Shown here: piece after piece, positions 6,289-12,790 of the stretch
How positions within the stretch are numbered: position 1 is the first letter of the stretch
How the letters are laid out: every line of letters starts with the position of its first letter
The notes under the pieces: model-generated
Database searches by the model: none
Seen by the model: the letters and a program-made list of their open reading frames with translations, nothing else
Told to the model about the DNA's origin: nothing
Translations under genes and position numbers: made by a program
Assembly (NCBI GenBank): GCA_900547965.1
Contig: URJE01000048.1
Coordinates: 1-12,790 of the forward strand
Length of the DNA: 12,790 bases
Direction of reading: 5' to 3'
Source: an uncultured Eggerthella sp.
Lineage (GTDB): Bacteria > Actinomycetota > Coriobacteriia > Coriobacteriales > Eggerthellaceae

Positions 6289-7165
6289 ATCGCCTCCTAA
6301 CCTCTAGCCGTACTTCGTTGATGAGCGTTGCCACGTCTTGCGCTGTGGCGCTACCCCTGTTCACAATAAAGTTAGCATGCTTTTCGGACACTTGCGCATC
6401 GCCACACCGCTTGCCCTTCAAGCCAGCGTCCTCGATGAGCTTGCCAACCGATTCGCCCTCTGGATTCATGAAGACGCTGCCGCACGTTGGATATTCAAGC
6501 GGCTGACTTTCCTTCCTGCGCGAAAGGAGCGAATTCATGCGCTCCGATACCGCACTTGAGAATGCCTTCTGCAGACGAAGCTCGCATTCAACGATTACTT
6601 CATCGGGAGAAAACGATGAGGAACGATATCCCCAGGAAAGCTCAGAAGCGACATAGCGACGAAGACCGCGTTCTGCATTGAAGGTGGTGACTGAAACGAC
6701 GCGCGAGCCGATCCAATCTTGAGCGGTACCCGCATTCTGAACCAGGGCGCCCCCCACCGTGCCTGGCGTTCCCACGGCAAATTCCATCCCGGAATAGCCA
6801 TGGTGAAACGCCTCCTGCACCAAACGTGAAAGCATGGTGCCCGCGCCTACGACCACCATGCCTTCTTCGTCGAACTGCCACGCCCTAAACTCGCCGGCCA
6901 ATGCGATAACCACACCCGGATACCCCTCGTCCGACACCAGCAAGTTCGACCCCTTGCCGGAGACGAACCACGAAAGCCCCTCGTCGGCGCAAACTTTCAA
7001 CACCGTGGCCAAGGCAGCTATGCTATTCACTTGGGCGTAGGCATGAGCAGGCCCACCTATACGATAGGTGGTATGACGGGCCATAGGCTCATTAAGCCTT
7101 ATGTCGCCTTCGAACTCGTCGTCAAAGCGAAGAAGCTCCAACTCAGAGGCATGGCGAGCAGCCAT
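6224..7165 (-). CDS. murB: UDP-N-acetylenolpyruvoylglucosamine reductase MurB
   Basis: A 313-residue FAD enzyme that uses NADPH to reduce UDP-GlcNAc-enolpyruvate to UDP-MurNAc in the cytoplasm. Visible: RHTTYRIGG (30-38) and SGKGSNLLVSD (69-79) for FAD binding, GMEFAVGTPGTVGGALVQNAG (about 126-146), WGYRSSSF with Arg171, PTCGSVFMNP with the proton-donor Ser230, the EKHANFIVN block, and a C-terminal Glu (Glu296 or Glu300). This matches the shorter type II MurB seen in Gram-positives. Its ATG shares one base with the murC stop (TAATG), with only a weak AAGAG nearby, so translation is probably coupled. Its last 65 bases also encode the start of FtsQ. Confidence 0.96.
   Translation of the reverse strand: MAARHASELELLRFDDEFEGDIRLNEPMARHTTYRIGGPAHAYAQVNSIAALATVLKVCADEGLSWFVSGKGSNLLVSDEGYPGVVIALAGEFRAWQFDEEGMVVVGAGTMLSRLVQEAFHHGYSGMEFAVGTPGTVGGALVQNAGTAQDWIGSRVVSVTTFNAERGLRRYVASELSWGYRSSSFSPDEVIVECELRLQKAFSSAVSERMNSLLSRRKESQPLEYPTCGSVFMNPEGESVGKLIEDAGLKGKRCGDAQVSEKHANFIVNRGSATAQDVATLINEVRLEVRRRYGIELQTEVKFLGFPNDFFEE
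6293..6298 (-). promoter_or_regulatory. ftsQ Shine-Dalgarno inside murB coding sequence
   Basis: AGGAGG four bases before the ftsQ ATG is read in murB as two tandem AGG arginine codons (within LEVRRRYGIEL near the MurB C-terminus). The perfect SD decides the ftsQ start at 6288 despite the 65-base overlap. Confidence 0.8.
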
Positions 7166-8583
7166 TATTTGCGGCTCTTTTCGCGCTCCCGCAATGCCGC
7201 CAAAAGCTCAGGGCCGACAGAAGTCACATCTCCTGCGCCCATCGTGATAATCAGATCGCCCGGCTGAAGCTTTTCCGCCAAGAACGGAACCACCTGCATG
7301 CGACGATCCACATAGTTGAGATCGGCAGGGTGGTTCGGATTGTCGTAGATCGGCTGCATGAACGTTCTACCCGTAACACCAGGAACTGGAGTTTCGCCAG
7401 CGGGGTAAACATCCAAGAACGTCACCATATCGGCCTGGTCGAATGCTTTGCCGAACTCGTCTTTCAACACTTCGGTGAACAGGCGGATACGCGAATAACG
7501 ATGCGGCTGGAACACCACGCATACACGCTTGAAATCAAGCTCTTTAGCCGCAGCGATAGTTGCAGCGATTTCGGTTGGGTGATGCGCATAGTCGTCGAGG
7601 ATCGTAACACCATCGGCCTCCCCAACAAGATCGAAACGACGCCGTACGCCCATAAACCCAGAAAGAGCCTCCGCGGCCTTCTGCATATCCACGCCACGCG
7701 TCATCAAAAGCGTAAGCACACCTGCGGCATTGAGTGCGTTATGACGACCAGGGTTCTGCTTGATGCTGCAGGGGAGCGCCGTGCCATCGGGCAATGTTAC
7801 GGTAAAGGAGATAGATACCCCATGCGTTTCATACCGGGAAACAACGGTATCGCACTCTTCGGAGAAACCATAGGTTAGCACCTTCTTGCCCGTTTTCTTT
7901 GCAGCTTCAACCAAGCCGGCATCTTCGCCGCATACCACGCAGCAGCCATCTTCATGGACAGACCCCATGAAGTCGCCAAACAGCTGGTAGATTTCATCCA
8001 GCCCACTGTAGTGGTCGAGGTGATCGGCTTCGATATTCGTAACGAGCACCGAAGTGGGGTCGAGATACGTAAACGATTTATCGCTCTCGTCAGCCTCCAC
8101 CACATAGTATTCGCCTTTTCCACAATGGGCGTTCGAACCGTAGGCGCGAACGATGCCACCGATAAGGAACGTGGGATCGAAGCCCATGGCATCAAGCGTG
8201 GATGCCAGCATGGATGAAGTGGTGGTTTTGCCATGTGTGCCGGCAACAGCCAACGTATCGTGACCAACGCCCAATGCAGCCAGCATCTTGGCACGATGCC
8301 AGATAGGCAGGTTGCGCTTTTTTGCCTCGATGAACTCGGCGTTGTTTTCGAGAATTGCGGTGGACACCACCACAACATCGGGATCGAGCCCTTCAAGATT
8401 AGATGCGCTCTGGCCGATAAATACCTTAACGCCCGCTTCACGCAGCTGCTGGGTATAGCGGCTTTCGCGAAGATCGGAGCCAGACACTTCCATGCCCTTT
8501 TCCTTTGCAACACGAGCGATACCGCTCATGCCAACTCCGCCGATGCCGATGAAATGTACTTTATTAATGCGATACTCCGTCAC
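7165..8583 (-). CDS. murC: UDP-N-acetylmuramate--L-alanine ligase MurC
   Basis: A 472-residue Mur ligase that adds L-Ala to UDP-MurNAc using ATP. The N-terminal domain opens with VHFIGIGGVGMSGIARV (9-25). The ATP P-loop is VAGTHGKTTT (113-122). The central domain contains ADESDKSF and NIEADHLDHY, and the C-terminal domain contains ILDDYAHHPTEI and VFQPHRYSR. The start is GTG, not ATG: AAGGAGG lies six bases upstream of the GTG at 8583, and the protein begins at the usual distance from the Rossmann motif. An 84-base gap separates it from murG; the stop overlaps the murB start by one base. PgeF in the same cluster is predicted to correct serine misincorporation by this enzyme. Confidence 0.97.
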   Translation of the reverse strand: MTEYRINKVHFIGIGGVGMSGIARVAKEKGMEVSGSDLRESRYTQQLREAGVKVFIGQSASNLEGLDPDVVVVSTAILENNAEFIEAKKRNLPIWHRAKMLAALGVGHDTLAVAGTHGKTTTSSMLASTLDAMGFDPTFLIGGIVRAYGSNAHCGKGEYYVVEADESDKSFTYLDPTSVLVTNIEADHLDHYSGLDEIYQLFGDFMGSVHEDGCCVVCGEDAGLVEAAKKTGKKVLTYGFSEECDTVVSRYETHGVSISFTVTLPDGTALPCSIKQNPGRHNALNAAGVLTLLMTRGVDMQKAAEALSGFMGVRRRFDLVGEADGVTILDDYAHHPTEIAATIAAAKELDFKRVCVVFQPHRYSRIRLFTEVLKDEFGKAFDQADMVTFLDVYPAGETPVPGVTGRTFMQPIYDNPNHPADLNYVDRRMQVVPFLAEKLQPGDLIITMGAGDVTSVGPELLAALREREKSRK

Positions 8584-8589
8584 GGATAG

Positions 8590-8596
8590 CCTCCTT
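8590..8596 (-). promoter_or_regulatory. Shine-Dalgarno site supporting the murC GTG start
   Basis: AAGGAGG lies six bases before the GTG at 8583. It is the reason for choosing a non-ATG start; no upstream in-frame ATG has a comparable site. Confidence 0.8.
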
Positions 8597-8667
8597 GAGA
8601 TCGCTCTTCATTGTATAGAAATGCCTTAGGACGCCACGCAGCATCACAACTTCTGCGCAGGCCAATG

Positions 8668-9777
8668 CTATTTGCGCTTACGCTCCAAGCCAACGAGCTC
8701 GACTACATCGCCAAGCTTGTTTGCCGCATCCTGGGTTTCGAAACTGGCAGCTGCTTCGCTCATTTTTGCGCGCTCCTCGGGATCGCGCAGCAGCTCGAAT
8801 ACCTTATCGGCAAATTCAGGCTCTTCAACCTTGTCGTCTTCGATCAGAACCGCTGCCCCGCGGCCAACATATTCCGCAGCATTTACCGTTTGATGATCGG
8901 CGGTTGCGTAGGGGAACGGAATGAGCACAGAGGGGATGCAGCGCGCCGAAATCTCTGCCAGGGAAGATGCCCCAGCACGCGAAACCACCAAATCGGCAGC
9001 GGCAAGGGTTTCACCCATATGATCCTGATAACCCATGGCGAAGTAGCGCTTCTTCTCTTCGTCGGTAAGGGAAAGCGCTTCTGTTACCGTGTCGAGTTCT
9101 TTCGGGCCGGTGATATGCACCACATACACGTTATCCATTGCCAGAAGCCGATCTTTCATGGCAACAAGGGCCGTATTGATGTGGCGCGCGCCCAAACTGC
9201 CACCGAACACCAAGAGCATTGTGGCGTCTTGGGGGATTCCAAGATAGTCACGGCCCTCTTCACGCGTAGCCTTAAGCACAGAAGAGCGCACAGGATTGCC
9301 CGTGACCAAAACCTTCGACTGATCTTTTACGCTATGGCCAGCAGCCTTATAGGTCAGGCAAACAGCAGTGGCGTCCTTCGAAACAAAGTCGTTAGCCATT
9401 CCCATAACGGAATTCTGCTCGTGGATTACCACGGGAATACCCATGCGCTTTGCAGCCTGGGCTACCGGCAGGCACACATAACCGCCGAAAACCACAACCA
9501 CGTCGGGGCGAATTTCCAGGAACCACTTCACTGCCAGCTTTGAGGACTTCGAGATTTTGCGTAAGCCTTTAGCCAAGGACAAAGGATGGCTGCGGTCAAA
9601 GCCTGCCGCCTCAAACCCTTTGAAGGGGATGCCAGCAGCAGGAACCAACTTCGACTCAACGCCATTAGGCGTGCCTGCATACATCACTTCATGGCCACGC
9701 TCGATAAGAACCTCCGCCAATGCAAGAGCAGGATTGATATGGCCAGCGGTGCCACCGCCTGAAAGCACTATGCGCAT
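8668..9777 (-). CDS. murG: UDP-GlcNAc:lipid I transferase MurG
   Basis: A 369-residue GT28 glycosyltransferase working at the inner face of the membrane; it adds GlcNAc to lipid I to make lipid II. The N-domain starts MRIVLSGGGTAGHINPALALA, with the family glycine loop and His13. HEQNSVMGMAN (119-129) follows, then the second glycine loop VFGGSLGARHIN (190-201). The donor-binding signature is SRAGASSLAEI (266-276) followed by IPFPYATADHQ (286-296). AAAGGAGG lies eight bases before the ATG and overlaps the 3' end of ftsW; the gap to the ftsW stop is five bases. Lipid II made here is the substrate of FtsW, encoded just upstream. Confidence 0.97.
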   Translation of the reverse strand: MRIVLSGGGTAGHINPALALAEVLIERGHEVMYAGTPNGVESKLVPAAGIPFKGFEAAGFDRSHPLSLAKGLRKISKSSKLAVKWFLEIRPDVVVVFGGYVCLPVAQAAKRMGIPVVIHEQNSVMGMANDFVSKDATAVCLTYKAAGHSVKDQSKVLVTGNPVRSSVLKATREEGRDYLGIPQDATMLLVFGGSLGARHINTALVAMKDRLLAMDNVYVVHITGPKELDTVTEALSLTDEEKKRYFAMGYQDHMGETLAAADLVVSRAGASSLAEISARCIPSVLIPFPYATADHQTVNAAEYVGRGAAVLIEDDKVEEPEFADKVFELLRDPEERAKMSEAAASFETQDAANKLGDVVELVGLERKRK

Positions 9778-9782
9778 GAGTG

Positions 9783-11174
9783 CTACCTCCTTTGCGTTCG
9801 CGTTGTGCGAACCTCTGTTGCATATGCCGGAGCTTTGCTTCCCCTGACAATACGCAAGGACGGATATCCGTCACGCTCCAAAGACGACGAGCGATGCGCT
9901 CGCGCGTCCCTCCCCTCCAAGCTTCGCCCACTTCGACCAGATCGGTCGGACGGCGAAACGCGAGATACTACTTGTAAGTTATCGCGACGTTGACGATACT
10001 CCCCTTCATTGTTCGAATCAAAGGATATCGAAAGAAGCACACCAACAAGGGCAAGCGAAGAAAGCAACGATGAGCCGCCTGATGAGATAAAAGGCAAGGG
10101 CTTACCCGTTGTAGGGAACAAGCCAACCACGCACGATATGTTCAAGAATGCCTGGAATACGATCATCACGGTAAGGCCTGCTGCCAGCAAAGAGCCAAAT
10201 GGCGTGCTTGCCTGGCTGGCAATAAGGAAACCACCACGCATAAACACCAAGAAGGCGACAATCACCAGAAGCGCACCAACCAGACCCAATTCTTCGCCGA
10301 TGATCGCAAAAATGAAGTCGGTTTCAGCTTCGGGCAAGTACTGCAACTTCTCATAGGAGTTGCCGATACCCGCTCCGAGAAAACCACCCGACGCAAGCGC
10401 CTGGAACGAGTGAACCAACTGATAGCCCGTTCCCTGCGCATCAGCCCAAGGATCGGCGAAGCTTCCCAAGCGGTCGGCGCGATAGCTTTTCGAAAGAACG
10501 GCGATAAATCCGAAGACAATGCCAAGCCCCACCAACACGGCTGTAGCCCTGCCGGAAAGGCCCGAAAGCACAACAACCGCAAACAAGCCGATACAGCAGA
10601 TCATGGTTGTTCCCATGTCGCTTTGCGCGATAAAGACGAAGCCAAGAGGCACAATAACCATGCCAATTGCAAGTTTAGCGGCAAGCCCGGAATCGATCTC
10701 CCCCTCACGATATTGAGCCGCAATACGGGCCGCTATCATCACAAAGGCGATTTTCGCAAACTCGGAAATCTGGATGCTGATTGGCCCAATGATGAGCCAG
10801 CGCTTCGCGCCCAAACCCACTGTGCCAAGAAGGGCTGTCACAAGAATGAGCGCGCAACAAAGAGCCCAGAAAATCACACCTGGCGTTCCCTGCATAGCAT
10901 CCTGTTTGGCGACGAGTGCGACGAATACAGCTATACCTATCCCTAACAGGGCAAATACGCACTGCTTCATCGTTTCGCCAAGAGCGTCTCCCTCTTCCAC
11001 ATACGAGGTTATCGAAGACGACGAGTACACCATGACCAAGCCTATCGCCAAGAGCGCTAGCGTGGACAGGATGACCATGAGTCGAGGGGCCATCACCTGC
11101 GCTGGAGCACTTTGGAAAAGGGATCGCGGGGGCGTTTTTCTGCGTTTCTGTTCTGTATTTCGCTCCCGAGCCAT
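9783..11174 (-). CDS. ftsW: Septal peptidoglycan polymerase FtsW (SEDS family)
   Basis: A polytopic SEDS glycosyltransferase with about ten membrane helices (from about residue 30 to 384, in the 463-residue form) that polymerises lipid II at the septum with a partner class B PBP. Visible: RWLIIGPISIQISEFAK, GTGYQLVHSFQALASGGFLG, ETDFIFAIIGEELGLVG with the catalytic Asp286, and FPTTGKPLPFISSGGSS. An Arg-rich cytoplasmic tail of about 79 residues follows the last helix. The start is uncertain: the ATG at 11174 lies seven bases after the murD stop but its SD-like GAGG is 14 bases away. A GTG at 11201, overlapping murD by 20 bases, would add nine residues but lacks a clear SD. I favour the ATG. 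Translation is probably coupled to murD in either case. Confidence 0.93.
   Translation of the reverse strand: MARERNTEQKRRKTPPRSLFQSAPAQVMAPRLMVILSTLALLAIGLVMVYSSSSITSYVEEGDALGETMKQCVFALLGIGIAVFVALVAKQDAMQGTPGVIFWALCCALILVTALLGTVGLGAKRWLIIGPISIQISEFAKIAFVMIAARIAAQYREGEIDSGLAAKLAIGMVIVPLGFVFIAQSDMGTTMICCIGLFAVVVLSGLSGRATAVLVGLGIVFGFIAVLSKSYRADRLGSFADPWADAQGTGYQLVHSFQALASGGFLGAGIGNSYEKLQYLPEAETDFIFAIIGEELGLVGALLVIVAFLVFMRGGFLIASQASTPFGSLLAAGLTVMIVFQAFLNISCVVGLFPTTGKPLPFISSGGSSLLSSLALVGVLLSISFDSNNEGEYRQRRDNLQVVSRVSPSDRSGRSGRSLEGRDARAHRSSSLERDGYPSLRIVRGSKAPAYATEVRTTRTQRR
9786..9793 (-). promoter_or_regulatory. murG Shine-Dalgarno inside the last ftsW codons
   Basis: AAAGGAGG precedes the murG ATG by eight bases. 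Its AGGAGG is read in ftsW as the final two arginine codons just before the TAG stop. Confidence 0.8.
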
Positions 11175-11181
11175 AAACAGA

Positions 11182-12651
11182 TCATGCACCTCGCTTTGCA
11201 CTGCGATCAGCTACCAGCCGCTTGAACACCTCGCCGCGCTCTTCGAAGCACGAGAACTCGTCAAACGACGAGCAGGCAGGGGAAAGGGTTACGATGTCGC
11301 CTGCCTGGGCATGCTCGAGCGCTTCATCAAGCGCACCTTCGAGATTAGCTGCGGCGTACACCGGCAACTGAGCATTTTCGAAAGCCTTAAGGAAACGGGC
11401 GCCCGCTGCACCAAAGCACACTACTGCCTTGCAATGGGCCTCGGCGCCAGCAACCAGATCGGCTAAATCAGTGCCCTTGTCACATCCACCCAACAAGACG
11501 ATGGGACGCTCTTCGCCAAATGCGGCAAGTGCCTTCAGCGTCGCATCGACGTTAGTTGCTTTCGAATCGTTGTAGCAGTGAACGCCCGCGATGGTGCCGC
11601 AAGGCTCAATGCGATGCTCCAACGGCGCAAAGGACTTCAGGCCCTCTTCGATCTTTACATCGTCGCAACCCAGCGCGATGGCGCAAGAAGCCGCCGCGAG
11701 CGCGTTGGAAGCATTGTGCTCGCCTTTGATCTGAAGTTCGGAAGCGGCGCACAGGGCATGCTTTACGCCCTTAAAATCAACCGTTAGCACGCCATCATCG
11801 AGGAATGCCGCAGCATCGGATCCGCATGCATCTTCACGCATGCTTTCATTGAGGCCATGGCAGGTGCCCAGCGGTATGTATGCGAACTTACGCTGCTCGA
11901 CAGGCTGCTTCTTCAGCTCACGCACATAGGAACGCACGATGTCGTTCGTGGCATCGAGCACCACCGTGCATTCTTCATCGCAGTTGGCATATATTTTCTG
12001 CTTTGCCTGGGCATATGCCTCAAAGCTTCCATGCCACTTCAGATGATCAGGCGTGATGTTCAACAACACGGCAACCTCAGGCTTGAAGTGCTTCGTGGAT
12101 GCGAGCTGGTACGAAGACACCTCGGCCACGTAGCATTCAACGTTGCCCGACGCCACCGCATCAATGCATGTGTCGCCGATGTTGCCCACCGCTTGGGCCT
12201 TCTTGCCGCATACATTAAGGATGTGGGCCGCCATTGCCGTAGTTGTGGTCTTGCCGTTAGTACCTGTTATGGCAACCCATACGGAATCGGCAGCGCTTTC
12301 GCGCCATGCAAACTCAACTTCGCTGATAACCTCTGCGGACACTTCTTGAGCCGCATGATAGAAGTCAGAATTTTCGGAAATGCCCGGGCTGGCGATGCAT
12401 ATATCGAACGAGCCTTCAAAGCTATAGGTATCGAAGAGCACCGTGGCACCCTTCGTTTCGAACTGAGCGGCTGCTGCACGGCTTTTTTCGGTGGCTTCAC
12501 CTGCCGCGATCACCAATTTCGAAACTCGTGAACCGAGCAGGGAGGCACAATACTGAGCCGTAGCGGCACCCGATTTGCCTAGGCCCAAAACCAGGACTGC
12601 GCCCAAGGAATTGGGCGCATGTTTTTTAGAGGTATCAAAAGAAGCAGACAT
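11182..12651 (-). CDS. murD: UDP-N-acetylmuramoyl-L-alanine--D-glutamate ligase MurD
   Basis: A 489-residue Mur ligase that adds D-Glu to UDP-MurNAc-L-Ala with ATP. The N-domain has VLVLGLGKSGAATAQ (19-33) and IASPGIS. The P-loop is ITGTNGKTTTT (128-138). The central domain has EVSSYQL and NITPDHLKWHG. The C-terminal domain carries EHRIEPCG and YNDSKATNVDAT, a strong MurD signature, then LLGGCDKGTDL and LSPACSSFDEF. It is somewhat longer than E. coli MurD (438), with an extra stretch in the central domain and a short N-terminal extension. The ATG follows the mraY stop by three bases; only a weak GGGA SD is seen, so coupling to mraY is likely. A perfect 9-bp inverted repeat lies in codons 11-18. 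Confidence 0.96.
   Translation of the reverse strand: MSASFDTSKKHAPNSLGAVLVLGLGKSGAATAQYCASLLGSRVSKLVIAAGEATEKSRAAAAQFETKGATVLFDTYSFEGSFDICIASPGISENSDFYHAAQEVSAEVISEVEFAWRESAADSVWVAITGTNGKTTTTAMAAHILNVCGKKAQAVGNIGDTCIDAVASGNVECYVAEVSSYQLASTKHFKPEVAVLLNITPDHLKWHGSFEAYAQAKQKIYANCDEECTVVLDATNDIVRSYVRELKKQPVEQRKFAYIPLGTCHGLNESMREDACGSDAAAFLDDGVLTVDFKGVKHALCAASELQIKGEHNASNALAAASCAIALGCDDVKIEEGLKSFAPLEHRIEPCGTIAGVHCYNDSKATNVDATLKALAAFGEERPIVLLGGCDKGTDLADLVAGAEAHCKAVVCFGAAGARFLKAFENAQLPVYAAANLEGALDEALEHAQAGDIVTLSPACSSFDEFSCFEERGEVFKRLVADRSAKRGA
12598..12619 (-). repeat. Perfect inverted repeat inside the murD 5' end
   Basis: TGCGCCCAA and TTGGGCGCA form a perfect 9-bp stem with a four-base loop, starting 33 bases into murD (codons 11-18). 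A TTTT run follows about seven bases after the stem on the transcript strand. It is coding sequence, so any regulatory role as an attenuator or translation brake is inference. Confidence 0.5.
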
Positions 12652-12654
12652 GTT

Positions 12655-12790
12655 TTATCCCATCAACGACTGCGCAAAGTACAGGCAGAATCCAATACCG
12701 GCCAATGCTGCAGAGATAATCCAAAAACGAATAACAACCTTAACTTCGCTCCAGCCCTTTTTCTCGAAATGATGATGGGGCGGAGCCATG
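12655..12790 (-). CDS. mraY: MraY, phospho-MurNAc-pentapeptide translocase (C-terminal part only)
   Basis: Only the last 44 codons are in the window; the gene continues past the right edge. The visible end carries the MraY HHH motif in PPHHHFEKKGWSEVKVVIRF, followed by the last transmembrane helix WIISAALAGIGFCLYFAQ and a TAA stop. The family enzyme transfers phospho-MurNAc-pentapeptide from UDP to undecaprenyl phosphate, forming lipid I, the substrate of MurG encoded downstream. The HHH motif lies in a cytoplasmic loop near the active site. The stop is three bases before the murD start. The identification rests on this short but very characteristic segment and on the expected position before murD. 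Confidence 0.93.
   Translation of the reverse strand, partial: MAPPHHHFEKKGWSEVKVVIRFWIISAALAGIGFCLYFAQSLMG

Noticed and set aside
8564..8611. 15-codon leader-like ORF overlapping the murC start
   Set aside because: It contains the murC SD within its own sequence, has no SD of its own and no run of a single amino acid that would suggest attenuation.
8612..8660. TATACAAT as a -10 element before murC
   Set aside because: No -35-like hexamer at 16-18 bases; a motif match in a short AT-rich gap only.
8611..9543. 310-codon plus-strand open frame
   Set aside because: Antisense to murG; low-complexity Cys/His-rich translation with no recognisable domain.
1..12790. Mobile elements, CRISPR, tRNA/rRNA or phage genes
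   Set aside because: Almost every base is accounted for by the collinear dcw genes; I saw no repeat array, tRNA-like fold, transposase or integrase signature.

Overview
The window is one long, tightly packed, single-direction (minus strand) division and cell wall (dcw) gene cluster. Read in transcription order from the right edge to the left, it holds mraY (3' end only), murD, ftsW, murG, murC, murB, ftsQ, ftsZ, pgeF, a previously hidden 46-codon ORF, yggS, sepF, yggT and divIVA. It closes with an intrinsic terminator at the left edge. I see no convincing plus-strand gene, RNA gene, mobile element or CRISPR array. The large plus-strand open frames lie antisense to strongly conserved genes.

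The likely host is an actinobacterium, most probably of the class Coriobacteriia (Eggerthella/Slackia-like), with moderate G+C by eye. The reasons are the order ftsQ-ftsZ-pgeF-yggS-sepF-yggT-divIVA, the absence of ftsA between ftsQ and ftsZ, and murB placed between murC and ftsQ. The class is an inference from gene order and protein style; no species is claimed.

Right part (about 6.2-12.8 kb): cytoplasmic and membrane steps of peptidoglycan precursor synthesis. MurB makes UDP-MurNAc, MurC adds L-Ala and MurD adds D-Glu. MraY makes lipid I, MurG makes lipid II, and FtsW polymerises lipid II at the septum. These genes are joined by overlaps or very short gaps, and two Shine-Dalgarno sites are built into the coding sequence of the upstream gene.

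Left part (about 0-6.3 kb): division machinery. FtsQ is a septal scaffold. FtsZ forms the ring. SepF is probably the FtsZ membrane anchor in place of FtsA. YggT is a small membrane protein and DivIVA a polar/septal coiled-coil scaffold. PgeF (peptidoglycan proofreading) and YggS (PLP homeostasis) sit between them, as in many Gram-positive clusters. A candidate sigma-A promoter lies in the 122-base gap upstream of ftsZ and could give ftsZ and the downstream genes their own transcription.

The most notable new item is an intact 46-codon ORF between pgeF and yggS (2891-3031). Its start overlaps the pgeF stop as TGATG and it encodes a probable single-pass membrane protein. Also notable are long charged low-complexity tails on FtsQ, FtsW, SepF and DivIVA.
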